From NCBI RefSeq assembly GCF_026341035.1, contig NZ_JAPEOQ010000002.1:3472001-3536000 (forward strand): a stretch of 64,000 nucleotides of DNA, given 5' to 3'. Below, one piece after another: positions 8,448-16,526 of the stretch. Source of the DNA: Streptomyces sp. NBC_01016 (GTDB lineage Bacteria > Actinomycetota > Actinomycetes > Streptomycetales > Streptomycetaceae). The first letter of the stretch is position 1. The number at the start of each line of letters is the position of its first letter. Both the position numbers and the translations under genes were made by a program. Under the pieces are notes generated by a model. It was given only the letters and a program-made list of their open reading frames with translations, did not search any database and was not told the origin of the DNA.

Positions 8448-9215
8448 ATGGTGGGCTACCGTGCCCGCGTGGCAGAGCGGATCCAGTCGGTGGAGCGGGC
8501 GGCGTTGGTCCTGCGGCTGCTCGCGTCCGGGCGCCGGCCGTTCGCGGTGTCGGAGCTGGCCCGCGCGATGGGGCTGCCCCAGGAGTCCCTGGGCGGAATC
8601 CTCGGCACGCTGGTCGCGGCGGGCCTGGTGGATCGGGACCCGGCCACGGGCAAGTACCGGATCGGCGCCTCGCTGCTCCACCTGAGCAACGGCGACCTCG
8701 ACACGAACGAGCTGCGCGCCCGCTCCCTGCACAGCGCCGACACCCTCGCCGCGCGCAGCGGCGAATCGGTCTGGATCGCCACCCCGCACGAGGGCGGGGC
8801 CCTCGTCATCCATCACGTCTTCCGCCCGGACGACAGTGCTCAAGTCCTGCGCATGGGTGCCCACTTGCCGCTCCACGCCTCGGCCGTGGGCAAGACGCTG
8901 CTCGCCTTCGACCACGAGCTGGACGTACCCGAGAAACTCCCGGCCCTCACCGGCCGCAGCATCACCGAACGTGCGGCCCTGGCCGCCGAGTTGTACGAGA
9001 TACGCCGCCGGGGCTGGGCCGCCGCCGTCGACGAGCACGCGGACGGCAAGGCCGCGATCGGCGCCCCGCTCCGCGCCGCCTCCGGCCGTACGGTCGGCGC
9101 CATCAGCATCGCGGGACCCACCCACCGCCTGACCGAGGCGGGCCATGCCCGGGCGGATCTCGCGGCCCAGGTCATGGATGCGGCGCGGGAGATCGGCAGA
9201 GCGCTGGCGCGCTGA
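8448..9215 (+). CDS. IclR family transcriptional regulator
   Basis: A 255-residue regulator with an N-terminal winged HTH (about 10-62: AALVLRLLASGRRPFAVSELARAMGLP) and a C-terminal IclR effector domain with the characteristic HASAVGKTLLAF and a late conserved Gly-rich segment. It is divergent from the PfpI-like gene, which it may control. The ATG start has no clear ribosome site; an alternative GTG at 8470 would drop seven residues. Effector unknown. Confidence 0.88.
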   Translation: MVGYRARVAERIQSVERAALVLRLLASGRRPFAVSELARAMGLPQESLGGILGTLVAAGLVDRDPATGKYRIGASLLHLSNGDLDTNELRARSLHSADTLAARSGESVWIATPHEGGALVIHHVFRPDDSAQVLRMGAHLPLHASAVGKTLLAFDHELDVPEKLPALTGRSITERAALAAELYEIRRRGWAAAVDEHADGKAAIGAPLRAASGRTVGAISIAGPTHRLTEAGHARADLAAQVMDAAREIGRALAR

Positions 9216-9230
9216 GCCGGCCGAAGGGGT

Positions 9231-10217
9231 CTACGGTACGAGCACGATCCGGCCGAAGGCCTCACCCGAGTCCATCAACTGGTGCGCCCGCACGGCCTCT
9301 TCCAGCGGGAGCACCGCGTGCACCACCGGATCCAGGGAGAGCTCTCCCGCGAACAGCTCGGCGCGCACGGCGCGTTGAGCGGCCTCGGGCACCGTGTCGG
9401 CGCTGAAGGTGGCGAACGACATCGACTTCCGGAACGCCGCCGTCATGTGCGCGGCGAGGTCCGCGGGCGGAGGCCCGGCGACCATGCCGATCGCCACCAG
9501 ACGGCCGTTGGGGTTGAGGCGGTCGAGGAACGTGGGCATGTCCGGTCCGGCGATGATGTCGATGATGACGTCGTAACCCTCGGGGGCATCGGCATCGGCA
9601 TCGGCATCGGCATCGGCATCGGTGGAGGTGCCGGAGCGGTCCAGTACGTGGGTCGCCCCCAGCTTGCGCAGGCGTTCGCCGCGCTCCGCCGACGAGGTCG
9701 TGACCGCAACCGCGCTCGCCCCGCCGCGCGCCGCGAGCTGCACCGTCGGGATGCCCAGGCTGCCGGCCGCGCCGCGCACCAGCACGGACTCGCCGGGGGC
9801 GAAGTGGGCGTGGCGCAGGGCGAAGTGCGCGACCACGCCGGAGGTGCCGAGCGTCACCGCGTCGGCGGCGGACAGCTCCGCGGGCAGGGGGAGGACCGCG
9901 TCCACGGAGGCGACGGCCTGCTCGACGTAGCCGCCGCCCGTGCCGGTGAACGCCCAGACGCGCCGGCCCACCCACGAGGCGTCCACGCCGGCGCCGACCG
10001 CGGTCACGGTGCCCGCCACCTCGCTGCCGGGCACATGGCCCTCCTGGAACAAGCCGAACGAGGCGAGGGCGCCGCTGCGGATCAGTGCGTCGACCCCGCC
10101 GACGCCGATCGCCTCCGTGGCGATCAGTACCTGCCCGGCGGCGGGCACCGGGGCCGGGAGGTCGACGACCGCCATGCCCTCGGGGCGTCCGAATTCCTGG
10201 ATCGCGATGGCCTTCAC
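9231..10217 (-). CDS. Zinc-type/quinone-oxidoreductase-like MDR dehydrogenase
   Basis: NADP-dependent medium-chain reductase of 328 residues. It has a GroES-like N-terminal domain (MKAIAIQEFGRPEGMAVVDL) and a Rossmann domain with GAAGSLGIPTVQLA; no structural zinc cysteines are visible, so it is closer to quinone oxidoreductases. A run of six Asp-Ala pairs (about residues 200-211) from a hexanucleotide repeat lies in a surface loop. It is divergent from a TetR gene across a strong palindrome, so probably repressed by it and induced by a toxic or redox-active ligand. Confidence 0.87.
   Translation of the reverse strand: MKAIAIQEFGRPEGMAVVDLPAPVPAAGQVLIATEAIGVGGVDALIRSGALASFGLFQEGHVPGSEVAGTVTAVGAGVDASWVGRRVWAFTGTGGGYVEQAVASVDAVLPLPAELSAADAVTLGTSGVVAHFALRHAHFAPGESVLVRGAAGSLGIPTVQLAARGGASAVAVTTSSAERGERLRKLGATHVLDRSGTSTDADADADADADAPEGYDVIIDIIAGPDMPTFLDRLNPNGRLVAIGMVAGPPPADLAAHMTAAFRKSMSFATFSADTVPEAAQRAVRAELFAGELSLDPVVHAVLPLEEAVRAHQLMDSGEAFGRIVLVP
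9585..9620. repeat. 6 x GGCATC hexanucleotide repeat inside a gene
   Basis: Six perfect copies of GGCATC within the MDR dehydrogenase gene, read on the minus strand as alternating Asp and Ala codons. Because the unit is six bases, copy changes keep the reading frame. Confidence 0.95.
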
Positions 10218-10258
10218 GGGGGCTCCTTTGGTGTCTCGGGGTGGGGCTTTCGGACGTT

Positions 10259-10278
10259 AACGGACGCCCCCGTCCGTT
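10259..10278. promoter_or_regulatory. Operator between the MDR and TetR genes
   Basis: Perfect inverted repeat AACGGACG-CCCC-CGTCCGTT, centred 51 bp upstream of the MDR start and 28 bp upstream of the TetR start. Size and position are typical of a TetR-family site controlling both divergent genes. Confidence 0.8.
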
Positions 10279-10295
10279 TGGGTAAAGTGAGAGAG

Positions 10296-10925
10296 GTGAC
10301 CGAACGTTTGCCTCAGACGCTGCGCTCCGACGCCCTCGACAACCGCGAGCGCATCCTCGACGCGGCCCGCGCCGTGTTCGCCGCCGACGGCCTGAACGTG
10401 CCGATGCGCGAGATCGCCCGCCGTGCCGGAGTCGGCCCCGCCACCCTCTATCGCCGCTTCCCGACCAAGCAGGAGCTGGTCACGGAGGCCTTCGCAGAGG
10501 AGATGCGGGTGTGCCGCAGGCTCGTGGACGAGGGGCTCGCCGACCCGGATCCGTGGCACGGGTTCTGCCACGTGATCGAGGAGACCTGCGAGATGCACGC
10601 CCGCGACCGCGGCTTCACCGAGGCCTTCATGTCGGCCTTCCCCAAGGCCCTGGACTTCGCCGAGAACCGCGCGTACACGCTGAAGGCCATCGCCGAAATC
10701 GCCCGCCGCGCCAAGGACTCCGGCCACCTGCGCCCGGACTTCGTCCTGGACGACCTGATCCTGATGCTCATGGCCAACCGAGGCATCCAGGCGGCATCGA
10801 CATCCGCCCGCGTCGCCGCCTCCCGCCGCTTCGCGGCCTTCGTGATCCAGGCGTTCTCGGCGTCCCCGGAGCGCCATGGCGAGCTGCCGCCGGTGGCACG
10901 ACTGTCACCCCTGTTGTCGGTGTAG
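10296..10925 (+). CDS. TetR family transcriptional regulator
   Basis: A 209-residue repressor with an N-terminal HTH (RERILDAARAVFAADGLNVPMREIARRAGVGPATLYRRFP, about residues 18-55) and a variable ligand-binding domain. The GTG start is 18 bp after a perfect palindrome; GAGAG precedes it. It is divergent from the MDR oxidoreductase and most likely represses both. Ligand unknown. The longer frame upstream runs through the palindrome and the MDR gene and is rejected. Confidence 0.9.
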   Translation: MTERLPQTLRSDALDNRERILDAARAVFAADGLNVPMREIARRAGVGPATLYRRFPTKQELVTEAFAEEMRVCRRLVDEGLADPDPWHGFCHVIEETCEMHARDRGFTEAFMSAFPKALDFAENRAYTLKAIAEIARRAKDSGHLRPDFVLDDLILMLMANRGIQAASTSARVAASRRFAAFVIQAFSASPERHGELPPVARLSPLLSV

Positions 10926-10964
10926 GCGCCAGGCGGCGGGGCGCTCTACGCGGCGCAGTCGTAA

Positions 10965-12419
10965 TCAACCGACCTTGGGGCCGCAGCGCATACCGATGTA
11001 GACGCAGCCTGTGCCGTCCTGCAGGGTGGAGAAGACCACGGGCATGTAGTCCTCGCTGAATGCGGCACCCACTCCGGTACCGGCGAACACCGACTCGGTC
11101 ACCGGTAGCAGGTCGATTTCCAGGGGCTCGGAGAAGTCCTTCATGCCATCGACGAACTCGTACACCGCGTGCCCCGCACCGTCCCGTTCGGTCACAGTGA
11201 TGACCACACCCTCGCGCCTGTACGTGCCAAGGAGCGGTGCGAGGTCAACCACAGGCGGTTCGGCCGGAGGGGCGAAGGGCTCAGGCATCGTCACATCGGC
11301 CAGGTCGGCGAGCAGTTCCCGGTAGAGGGCCGCGTACAGCTCGCGCGCCCCGCCGCCGTTGGTGAGCAGGGCGACCGCGACGCCCGCCGTGGGAACCACG
11401 CGCAGGTAGCCGTACTGGCCGATCGATGCGCCGTCGTGGCCATACCCCTGGACACCGTCCCAGTCGTACAGGGTCCAGCCCAGCCCCCAGCCGTCCGCAC
11501 TGACCGTCCACTTGTCGGGTGACTCGACCACGCGCTGTTGCATCATCGCGACGGTCTCCTCGGACAGCACCCGCGTGCCGTCCTGCGCGACGCCGCCGTT
11601 GAGGTGCATCTGCGCGAGCCGGACGACGTCCCCGGCTGTGGCGATGACCCGGCCGTAAGGCCCTGCCGAGCGCGGCATCAGATCCCAGGCCGGCGCGGGC
11701 TCCGGATCCTGGCCCGCCTCACCCAGGTGCCCCATCGCCGCCCGGAACCGCAGCGCCTGTTCGGGCAGGGTCACGGTGTGCGTGAGGCCGAGCGGAGTGA
11801 GGAGCAGGTCCTCCAGTGCCTCGTCCCAGACCTTGCCGGTCACGACTTCGATGATCCGGCCGAGGACGTTGTACCCGACGCTGCTGTAGGAGAGCGCGGT
11901 GCCGGGCGGGCAGTCGAGCGCCACGTCCTTCGCAGCCTCGACGTACTTGGCGAGGCAGTCGTCGCCGCGTCCGCTGTCGTGGTTGAAGTCGCAGGTGAGG
12001 CCACTGGTGTGGCTGAGCAGCTGGCGTGTGGTGATCACTTTGGTCGCGTCGGGGTCGGCGGCGGAAAACTCCGGCAGAACCTCCACGACCGGTGCGTCCA
12101 GGTCAAGTTCACCTGACTCGGCGAGGCGCATGATCAGAGAGGCCGTGTAGATCTTGGCGATGGAGCCCATCTGGAAGACCGAGTCGGTCGTCGCTTCCAC
12201 GCCCGTGCCGCGATGCAGCACGCCACTGGCCAGCTCGTGGACGGTCCCGTCGACGAGAACCGCCAGTGACGCGGCGGGGACGTGATGCTCGGTACGCAAG
12301 GTGTCCAGACGGGTCTGCCAGTGGGCGACGTCGAACTTCCGGCCCGCCGAGTCCCGCGCTCCCCAGATGCCCTTGCTACCCCAGTTGCCCTGTTCGTCCC
12401 AGTTAACGACGGTCGACAT
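10965..12419 (-). CDS. Serine hydrolase, class C beta-lactamase-like
   Basis: A 484-residue protein of the penicillin-binding/beta-lactamase-related esterase family. The S-x-x-K motif is S86-I-A-K89 (MGSIAKIY). The second motif reads YSS (about 178-180) rather than the common YSN, and a Y-x-H-D-G triad substitute (GYGHDGASIG) is present. No signal peptide is seen, so it is probably a cytoplasmic esterase or peptidase rather than a true beta-lactamase. A C-terminal lipocalin-like region follows about residue 380. It is divergent from a TetR regulator. Confidence 0.85.
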   Translation of the reverse strand: MSTVVNWDEQGNWGSKGIWGARDSAGRKFDVAHWQTRLDTLRTEHHVPAASLAVLVDGTVHELASGVLHRGTGVEATTDSVFQMGSIAKIYTASLIMRLAESGELDLDAPVVEVLPEFSAADPDATKVITTRQLLSHTSGLTCDFNHDSGRGDDCLAKYVEAAKDVALDCPPGTALSYSSVGYNVLGRIIEVVTGKVWDEALEDLLLTPLGLTHTVTLPEQALRFRAAMGHLGEAGQDPEPAPAWDLMPRSAGPYGRVIATAGDVVRLAQMHLNGGVAQDGTRVLSEETVAMMQQRVVESPDKWTVSADGWGLGWTLYDWDGVQGYGHDGASIGQYGYLRVVPTAGVAVALLTNGGGARELYAALYRELLADLADVTMPEPFAPPAEPPVVDLAPLLGTYRREGVVITVTERDGAGHAVYEFVDGMKDFSEPLEIDLLPVTESVFAGTGVGAAFSEDYMPVVFSTLQDGTGCVYIGMRCGPKVG

Positions 12420-12459
12420 GCCGAACCCCCAGCTCGATGCGTACGACGTTCCTTGTTGC

Positions 12460-12502
12460 GAACACTGTACGCACGGCGGAACGCTGTATGCAAGGTGCGT
12501 AC
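12460..12502. promoter_or_regulatory. Repeated motifs between the serine hydrolase and TetR genes
   Basis: Two near-identical 14-mers in direct orientation, GAACACTGTACGCA (12460-12473) and GAACGCTGTATGCA (12479-12492), 19 bp apart. There is also an inverted pair GTACGCAC (12467-12474) / GTGCGTAC (12495-12502). They sit between divergent genes, so they are good candidates for the TetR binding region. Confidence 0.55.
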
Positions 12503-12553
12503 GGCGTCCGCTATGGTGGGGGAGAAGGTGGAGCGAGTAAGGATGAGGGGCGT

Positions 12554-13279
12554 ATGTCAGCCGAAAAGAAGCCGATCGCGTCGGTGTGGACCCGTCCGCA
12601 GCCCCTGCAGCGGGAGCAGCTGACTCGCGATCAGATCGTTGCCGCAGCGATTGAGTTGCTGGACGCGGAGGGTGCCGAGGCGCTCAGCATGCGCAAGCTC
12701 GGCACCCGCTTGAAGGCGGCGGCCACCTCGCTCTATCGACACGTGGCCAACAAGGACGAGCTGATCCAGTTGGCCGTGGACGACGTCTTCGGAGAGCTGG
12801 GCATGCCGGTGGCTGCCGAACGTGGCCAGTGGCGTGCGGACGTCACCCGCATCGCCACGGAACTTCGTGCGATGAGTCTGCGACACCGCTGGATCGTGTC
12901 CGAGCTCGGCCAGGTCGGACTTGTTCACATCGGTCCCAACGCCATGCGGATGGCGGCGGGTCTGCTCGCGCAGTTCGAAGTGGCGGGCTTCCCGGCGGAC
13001 GAGAGGGACCGGGCGATGGGGACGCTTACGGCCTACGTCATCGGTATCGCCGCCTCCGAAGCCGCGTACCTTTCGTTGATCGCCCGCAGCGGCAGGAGCG
13101 AACAGGAGTGGGTGGCGGGCCTGCGGCCTCTCTTCGATGACGCCGCGCACCAACACCAGCGGCTACGAGAGGGAAGCTCTGCCCGGCAGGACCTTCCCCC
13201 GCAACAGATCCGCGATGACGACTTCGCTTACGGGCTTGACCGGGTCCTCGATGGCCTGGTCTCCCGGCTCCGGGCCTAG
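12554..13279 (+). CDS. TetR/AcrR family regulator with TetR_C-type effector domain
   Basis: A 241-residue regulator. After a basic lead (VWTRPQPLQREQLTRDQI) the HTH spans about residues 24-68 (AEALSMRKLGTRLKAAATSLYRHVANKDEL), and the C-terminal domain resembles the TetR family that includes tetracycline-type repressors. The start at 12554 is chosen because the upstream in-frame extension runs through the repeated operator region. Divergent from the serine hydrolase. A strong terminator begins at its stop codon. Confidence 0.87.
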   Translation: MSAEKKPIASVWTRPQPLQREQLTRDQIVAAAIELLDAEGAEALSMRKLGTRLKAAATSLYRHVANKDELIQLAVDDVFGELGMPVAAERGQWRADVTRIATELRAMSLRHRWIVSELGQVGLVHIGPNAMRMAAGLLAQFEVAGFPADERDRAMGTLTAYVIGIAASEAAYLSLIARSGRSEQEWVAGLRPLFDDAAHQHQRLREGSSARQDLPPQQIRDDDFAYGLDRVLDGLVSRLRA

Positions 13280-13304
13280 GGCCTGATCCAAATGACAGGC
13301 CCTA
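13277..13304 (+). terminator. Rho-independent-like terminator after the TetR gene
   Basis: Perfect 9-bp stem TAGGGCCTG / CAGGCCCTA with a 10-base loop, beginning at the TAG stop codon. No long T tract follows, as is common in high-GC actinomycetes. The next 215 bp (to 13519) hold no gene that I can support. Confidence 0.75.
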
Positions 13305-13519
13305 GCCGACGGAGATGCCGGAACCGGCGGTGACCGGGGCGCGAGCTTCTCTGATGAGCCCACCGGGATTCCTCTCTTTCGGGTGAAACCTGACCTGGTG
13401 GGTCCCGCTTTGAGACCGCTTCTGACCTGTGACGGAGGCGACTCGGAGGAGCGGATGTCATTTGGCGGCGGCCGAGTCGGTGTCCGGGGGGTCGGCGCGG
13501 CGGCTGCGAGTGTGCATGC

Positions 13520-14530
13520 ATGGCTAGCGTGTACAGAACTCTGCTGAACACCGTCGCCCGGACCGGCGCTCAGGTCGTCGATCTGGCTCCCGGAGCCGCG
13601 GTCCTTGCGCGGAGCCGGCGGAAGTGGGCAGGCGCCTGCCTCGAGGACGGAGCGCACCTCGTCACCAGCCGGGGGAAGTGGACCGATTCCCCCTTGGAAG
13701 ACGGGGCGCACCTCGTCACAAGGCGCGGAAAGTGGGCCGCCACTCCGCTCGCCGAGGGGGCTCAGCTCATTGTCGATGAGCGAAAGTCACGTGCGCAGGA
13801 GCATGGATTCCAGAAGGCGGCCGCCGACTATCTCGGTGCTCGCCACGTGGCCGCCATGCTCGAGTCCTACGGCGTGAACTGCGTATTCGATGTCGGGGCG
13901 AACGTCGGCCAGTACGGCAGGCGACTCCGAGAATTCGGGTACAAGGGGCGGATCGTTTCGTTCGAGCCGGTTCCGCGGTTTCTGGAAAAGTTGCAGAAGC
14001 GCGCTGAAGGCGACCCGGACTGGCATGTCGTCCCGTGCGGTCTCGGACGGGTGGACACGATTCAGCCCATGCACGTGGAGTGGCTCAGCATGAGCTCGCT
14101 CCTCCCGCCCAGCGAATACGGGAACACCCGGTACAAGCGATTCGTCAAAGGCGGCACCGAGGACATTCAGATCTGTCGGCTCGACGGGCTGATGGACAAG
14201 GCTCTCGACGGAATCGACAATCCGCAGCCCTATCTCAAGATGGACACTCAGGGCTACGACCTCGAGGTGTTCGCCGGGGCGGGGGAGCGCATCTCCGAAT
14301 TCGTGGGGCTGCAGTCGGAGGTCGCACTTCTGAGGATCTACGAGGGCAGCCCGCGGATGGCCGAAGCGCTCGCCGAGTACGAGCGTGAGGGCTTCGAAGT
14401 CACCGGTATGTATCCGGTGACCCAGGAGAGCGGCTCCGGCCGCGTGCTCGAGTTCGACTGCGTGATGATGCGCGCCAGTGAGACGCCGGTCCCGCTGCCT
14501 CGCGGTCAGCACGCCGCTCAGCAGTCCTAG
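13520..14530 (+). CDS. FkbM family methyltransferase with N-terminal repeats
   Basis: SAM-dependent O-methyltransferase of 336 residues. The FkbM core starts about residue 110 (NCVFDVGANVGQYGRRLREFG, SAM-binding loop) and continues through IVSFEPVP, LKMDTQGYDLEV and a C-terminal FDCVMMR. Residues 33-86 are three 18-residue repeats (consensus RGKW...LEDGAHLVT) ahead of the catalytic domain, an unusual addition. Third-position GC is lower than in neighbours, which may mean acquisition. The ATG at 13520 has a weak ribosome site. FkbM enzymes modify glycans or natural products; no biosynthetic cluster is nearby. The stop codon lies in a 34-bp tandem repeat. Confidence 0.82.
   Translation: MASVYRTLLNTVARTGAQVVDLAPGAAVLARSRRKWAGACLEDGAHLVTSRGKWTDSPLEDGAHLVTRRGKWAATPLAEGAQLIVDERKSRAQEHGFQKAAADYLGARHVAAMLESYGVNCVFDVGANVGQYGRRLREFGYKGRIVSFEPVPRFLEKLQKRAEGDPDWHVVPCGLGRVDTIQPMHVEWLSMSSLLPPSEYGNTRYKRFVKGGTEDIQICRLDGLMDKALDGIDNPQPYLKMDTQGYDLEVFAGAGERISEFVGLQSEVALLRIYEGSPRMAEALAEYEREGFEVTGMYPVTQESGSGRVLEFDCVMMRASETPVPLPRGQHAAQQS
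13616..13777 (+). repeat. 3 x 54-bp in-frame repeat in the FkbM gene
   Basis: Units 13616-13669, 13670-13723 and 13724-13777 encode three 18-residue copies with a conserved K-W pair and E-D/E-G-A-H/Q-L-V/I. The third is the most diverged, which suggests an old expansion kept by selection. Confidence 0.85.
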
Positions 14531-14605
14531 CCCGCGTGGGCAGCACGCCGCTCAGTGGTCCTGGCCCCCGTGGGCAGCGCGCCGCTCAGTAGTCCCGGCT
14601 CGCGC
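14504..14605. repeat. 3 x 34-bp tandem repeat across the FkbM stop
   Basis: Three consecutive 34-bp units (14504-14537, 14538-14571, 14572-14605) around the shared core CAGC(A/G)CGCCGCTCAGT. The first holds the last FkbM codons and the TAG stop. They fill the whole gap to the convergent SnoaL-like gene. Confidence 0.9.
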
Positions 14606-14617
14606 CCGCACGCGTGG

Positions 14618-14983
14618 TCAGCGCGTCGGCGGCGCGAACTCGGGCTGGTCGAGGAAGCGCAGCCAGCTTCCGTCCGGCTGGCGGCGCACGACCTGCGCAC
14701 GGGCCCCCGTCCCGTCCTTCGGCGGCGTCGACGTGAGGGCGATGTCGCCGCTGATCAGCGTCGGCAGCGGCTGCTCCGGCTCGAAGTGGGGGCGGTTCGC
14801 CAGCACCTTCTCCCACAGCACGCGGATCGCCTCCCGCCCGACCGTCTCCTGGCCGGGCGGGTAGGCGAGCACCGCGTCCTCCTCGTAGAGCGCGGCGACG
14901 CCGGCCGCGTCCCCCGCGTTGGACCGCTCGACGAACAGGCGGGTGATGTCCTCGGGCCGCATGGCCTTCTCGTACTCCGACAT
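14618..14983 (-). CDS. SnoaL/NTF2-like (DUF4440-type) protein
   Basis: A 121-residue single-domain NTF2-fold protein: FVERSNAGDAAGVAALYEEDAVLAYPPG, then GREAIRVLWEKVL and a beta-sheet half. Members are small ligand-binding proteins or isomerases/hydratases; active-site residues cannot be assigned here. ATG start at 14983 with GGAGG-like sequence upstream. It is divergent from a LysR regulator with a clear operator, which very likely controls it. Confidence 0.8.
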   Translation of the reverse strand: MSEYEKAMRPEDITRLFVERSNAGDAAGVAALYEEDAVLAYPPGQETVGREAIRVLWEKVLANRPHFEPEQPLPTLISGDIALTSTPPKDGTGARAQVVRRQPDGSWLRFLDQPEFAPPTR

Positions 14984-15040
14984 GGGGTTCCTCCCGGCGT
15001 CAGTTCCCTGGCTTGGTGCTTCCAGCGTCGCCGCCCGATG

Positions 15041-15080
15041 ATCAGAAGTCCAACAGATGCTTCTGATGGAAATCAGAAGC
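15041..15080. promoter_or_regulatory. LysR-type operator
   Basis: Perfect inverted repeat GCTTCTGAT-GGAA-ATCAGAAGC (15059-15080) plus a third half-site ATCAGAAG at 15041-15048, in the gap between the SnoaL-like gene and the divergent LysR gene. Multiple half-sites spaced over the promoter are typical of LysR activators that also autoregulate. Confidence 0.82.
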
Positions 15081-15103
15081 TGCGGTCATGGACAATGGGT
15101 GTC

Positions 15104-15985
15104 ATGGACCTGAGGCAGCTCGAATACTTCGTCGCCGTCGCCGAGGAGCGGAACTTCACGCGCGCCGCCGAGCGGGTGCACATCAGCCAGTCCGGCGTCA
15201 GCGCGCAGATCCGGCAGCTGGAGCGTGAGCTCGGGGCGGAGCTGTTCGACCGCTCGTCCCGCACCGTCACGCTCACCGTCGCGGGCAAGGCCGCGCTCGA
15301 ACAGGCCCGCGCCACCCTCGCCGCGGCCGGGACGATCGGCCGGGCGGTGGCCGAGGTGTCCGAACTGATCAGGGGGCGGCTCACCGTCGGCATGGTCATC
15401 GGCTGCACCATCACCCCGCTGTTCGACGCCCTCGCGGCGTTCCACGAGGCGCATCCGGGCGTCGAGCTCTCGCTCCTGGAGGACGGCTCCGACCGGCTCG
15501 TCGAGGGGGTGCGCGCCGGCGATGTCGACCTGGCGCTCATCGGCGCCGCGCACAGCACCCCCGACGGCCTCGACTCGCTGACCATCGTCGACGAGCGGCT
15601 CGTCGTGGCGGTCCCGGCCGGGCACCCGCTGGCGAAGCAACGGCGCGTCGTACTACAGGACCTGATGGCCCATCCGATCGTCTGCATGCCGCCCGGCACC
15701 GGCCTGCGCACGGTCTTCGACCGGGCGTGCACCGCGCAGGGACTGCACCCCACGATCGCGCTGCAGGCCAGTGCCGCGGACTCCATCGCCGCCCTCGCCG
15801 ACCGCGGCCTCGGCGTCGCCGTCCTGAGCGAGTCGATGGTCGCGGATCACCCCGACGGGCTCACCGCCCGCACCATCGACGACGTCGACACACCGGCGCT
15901 GCTCGCCCTGGTCTGGAAGCGGGCCCACAACCCGGCGCTGCGCGAACTGCTGGGCCACGCACGGGGGGCGTTCGCGCGACGGTGA
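15104..15985 (+). CDS. LysR family transcriptional regulator
   Basis: A 293-residue activator: winged HTH at residues 1-60 (MDLRQLEYFVAVAEERNFTRAAERVHISQSGVSAQIRQLEREL) and a periplasmic-binding-like effector domain (about 90-290). The start at MDLRQLEYF fits the family; a slightly longer frame adds three residues. Its operator half-sites end 23 bp before the start. Divergent from the SnoaL-like gene, its probable target. Confidence 0.92.
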   Translation: MDLRQLEYFVAVAEERNFTRAAERVHISQSGVSAQIRQLERELGAELFDRSSRTVTLTVAGKAALEQARATLAAAGTIGRAVAEVSELIRGRLTVGMVIGCTITPLFDALAAFHEAHPGVELSLLEDGSDRLVEGVRAGDVDLALIGAAHSTPDGLDSLTIVDERLVVAVPAGHPLAKQRRVVLQDLMAHPIVCMPPGTGLRTVFDRACTAQGLHPTIALQASAADSIAALADRGLGVAVLSESMVADHPDGLTARTIDDVDTPALLALVWKRAHNPALRELLGHARGAFARR

Positions 15986-16071
15986 CGCTTGCCGGGCTTG
16001 GTGGTACAGATCCCCTACGCTCCCGATCGGACGGCCCTGGGAGACGACCCTCGCGAGAACGGGAGCACCAC

Positions 16072-16509
16072 ATGAAGTTCCGGACCCACGTCGAACCCCC
16101 GGAGCCGATGCACGGCCTGGAGGTCCCTCCGGAGCTCGTGGACGAGCTCGGCGGCGGGAAGCGGCCCCCGGTGGTCATCACGGTCAACGGTCACACGTGG
16201 CGCAGCCGGGTCGCCCTCATGCGCGGCCGCTGCCTGCTCGGCCTGAGCAAGGCGAACCGGGAGGCCGCGGGCGTCGAGACGGGGGAGGAGGTCGAGGTCG
16301 ACCTGCGACTCGACACCGAGCCCCGCACCGTGACCGAGCCCGAGGACTTCGCCCACGCCCTCGACGCGGACCCGACCGCCCGCGCCGCCTACGACCGCCT
16401 CTCCCACAGCCGCAAACGGCAGCACGTCCTCGCCATCGATTCCGCGAAGAAGCCCGAGACACGCGCGCGACGCATCGAGAAGGCGTTGGAGTCGCTGCGG
16501 ACGGGCTAG
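16072..16509 (+). CDS. DUF1905 / YdeI-OmpD-associated domain protein
   Basis: A 145-residue protein with a DUF1905 beta-barrel region (MKFRTHVEPP to about residue 85, including GKRPPVVITVNGHTWRSRV) and a C-terminal helical YdeI/OmpD-associated tail (FAHALDADPTARAAYDRLSHSRKRQHVLAIDSAKK). Such proteins are common in soil bacteria; their biochemical role is not known. ATG start with GGGAG upstream. It lies between a LysR gene and a convergent AsnC-type gene and seems to be expressed alone. Confidence 0.85.
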   Translation: MKFRTHVEPPEPMHGLEVPPELVDELGGGKRPPVVITVNGHTWRSRVALMRGRCLLGLSKANREAAGVETGEEVEVDLRLDTEPRTVTEPEDFAHALDADPTARAAYDRLSHSRKRQHVLAIDSAKKPETRARRIEKALESLRTG

Positions 16510-16526
16510 CGACGAGCCGCCGAGGC

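Noticed and set aside
10965..12419. Antibiotic-resistance beta-lactamase
   Set aside because: S-x-x-K is present but the second motif is YSS, there is no export signal, and the protein is long with a C-terminal extension. It fits the esterase/peptidase-like serine hydrolases better.
13280..13519. Possible small gene between the TetR terminator and the FkbM gene
   Set aside because: Open frames here lack ribosome sites and codon bias and overlap FkbM or TetR in antisense. I see only the terminator and no supported gene.
13520..14530. Natural-product biosynthetic cluster suggested by the FkbM methyltransferase
   Set aside because: No polyketide synthase, peptide synthetase, terpene or RiPP genes are nearby, and the flanking genes are stand-alone regulators and enzymes.
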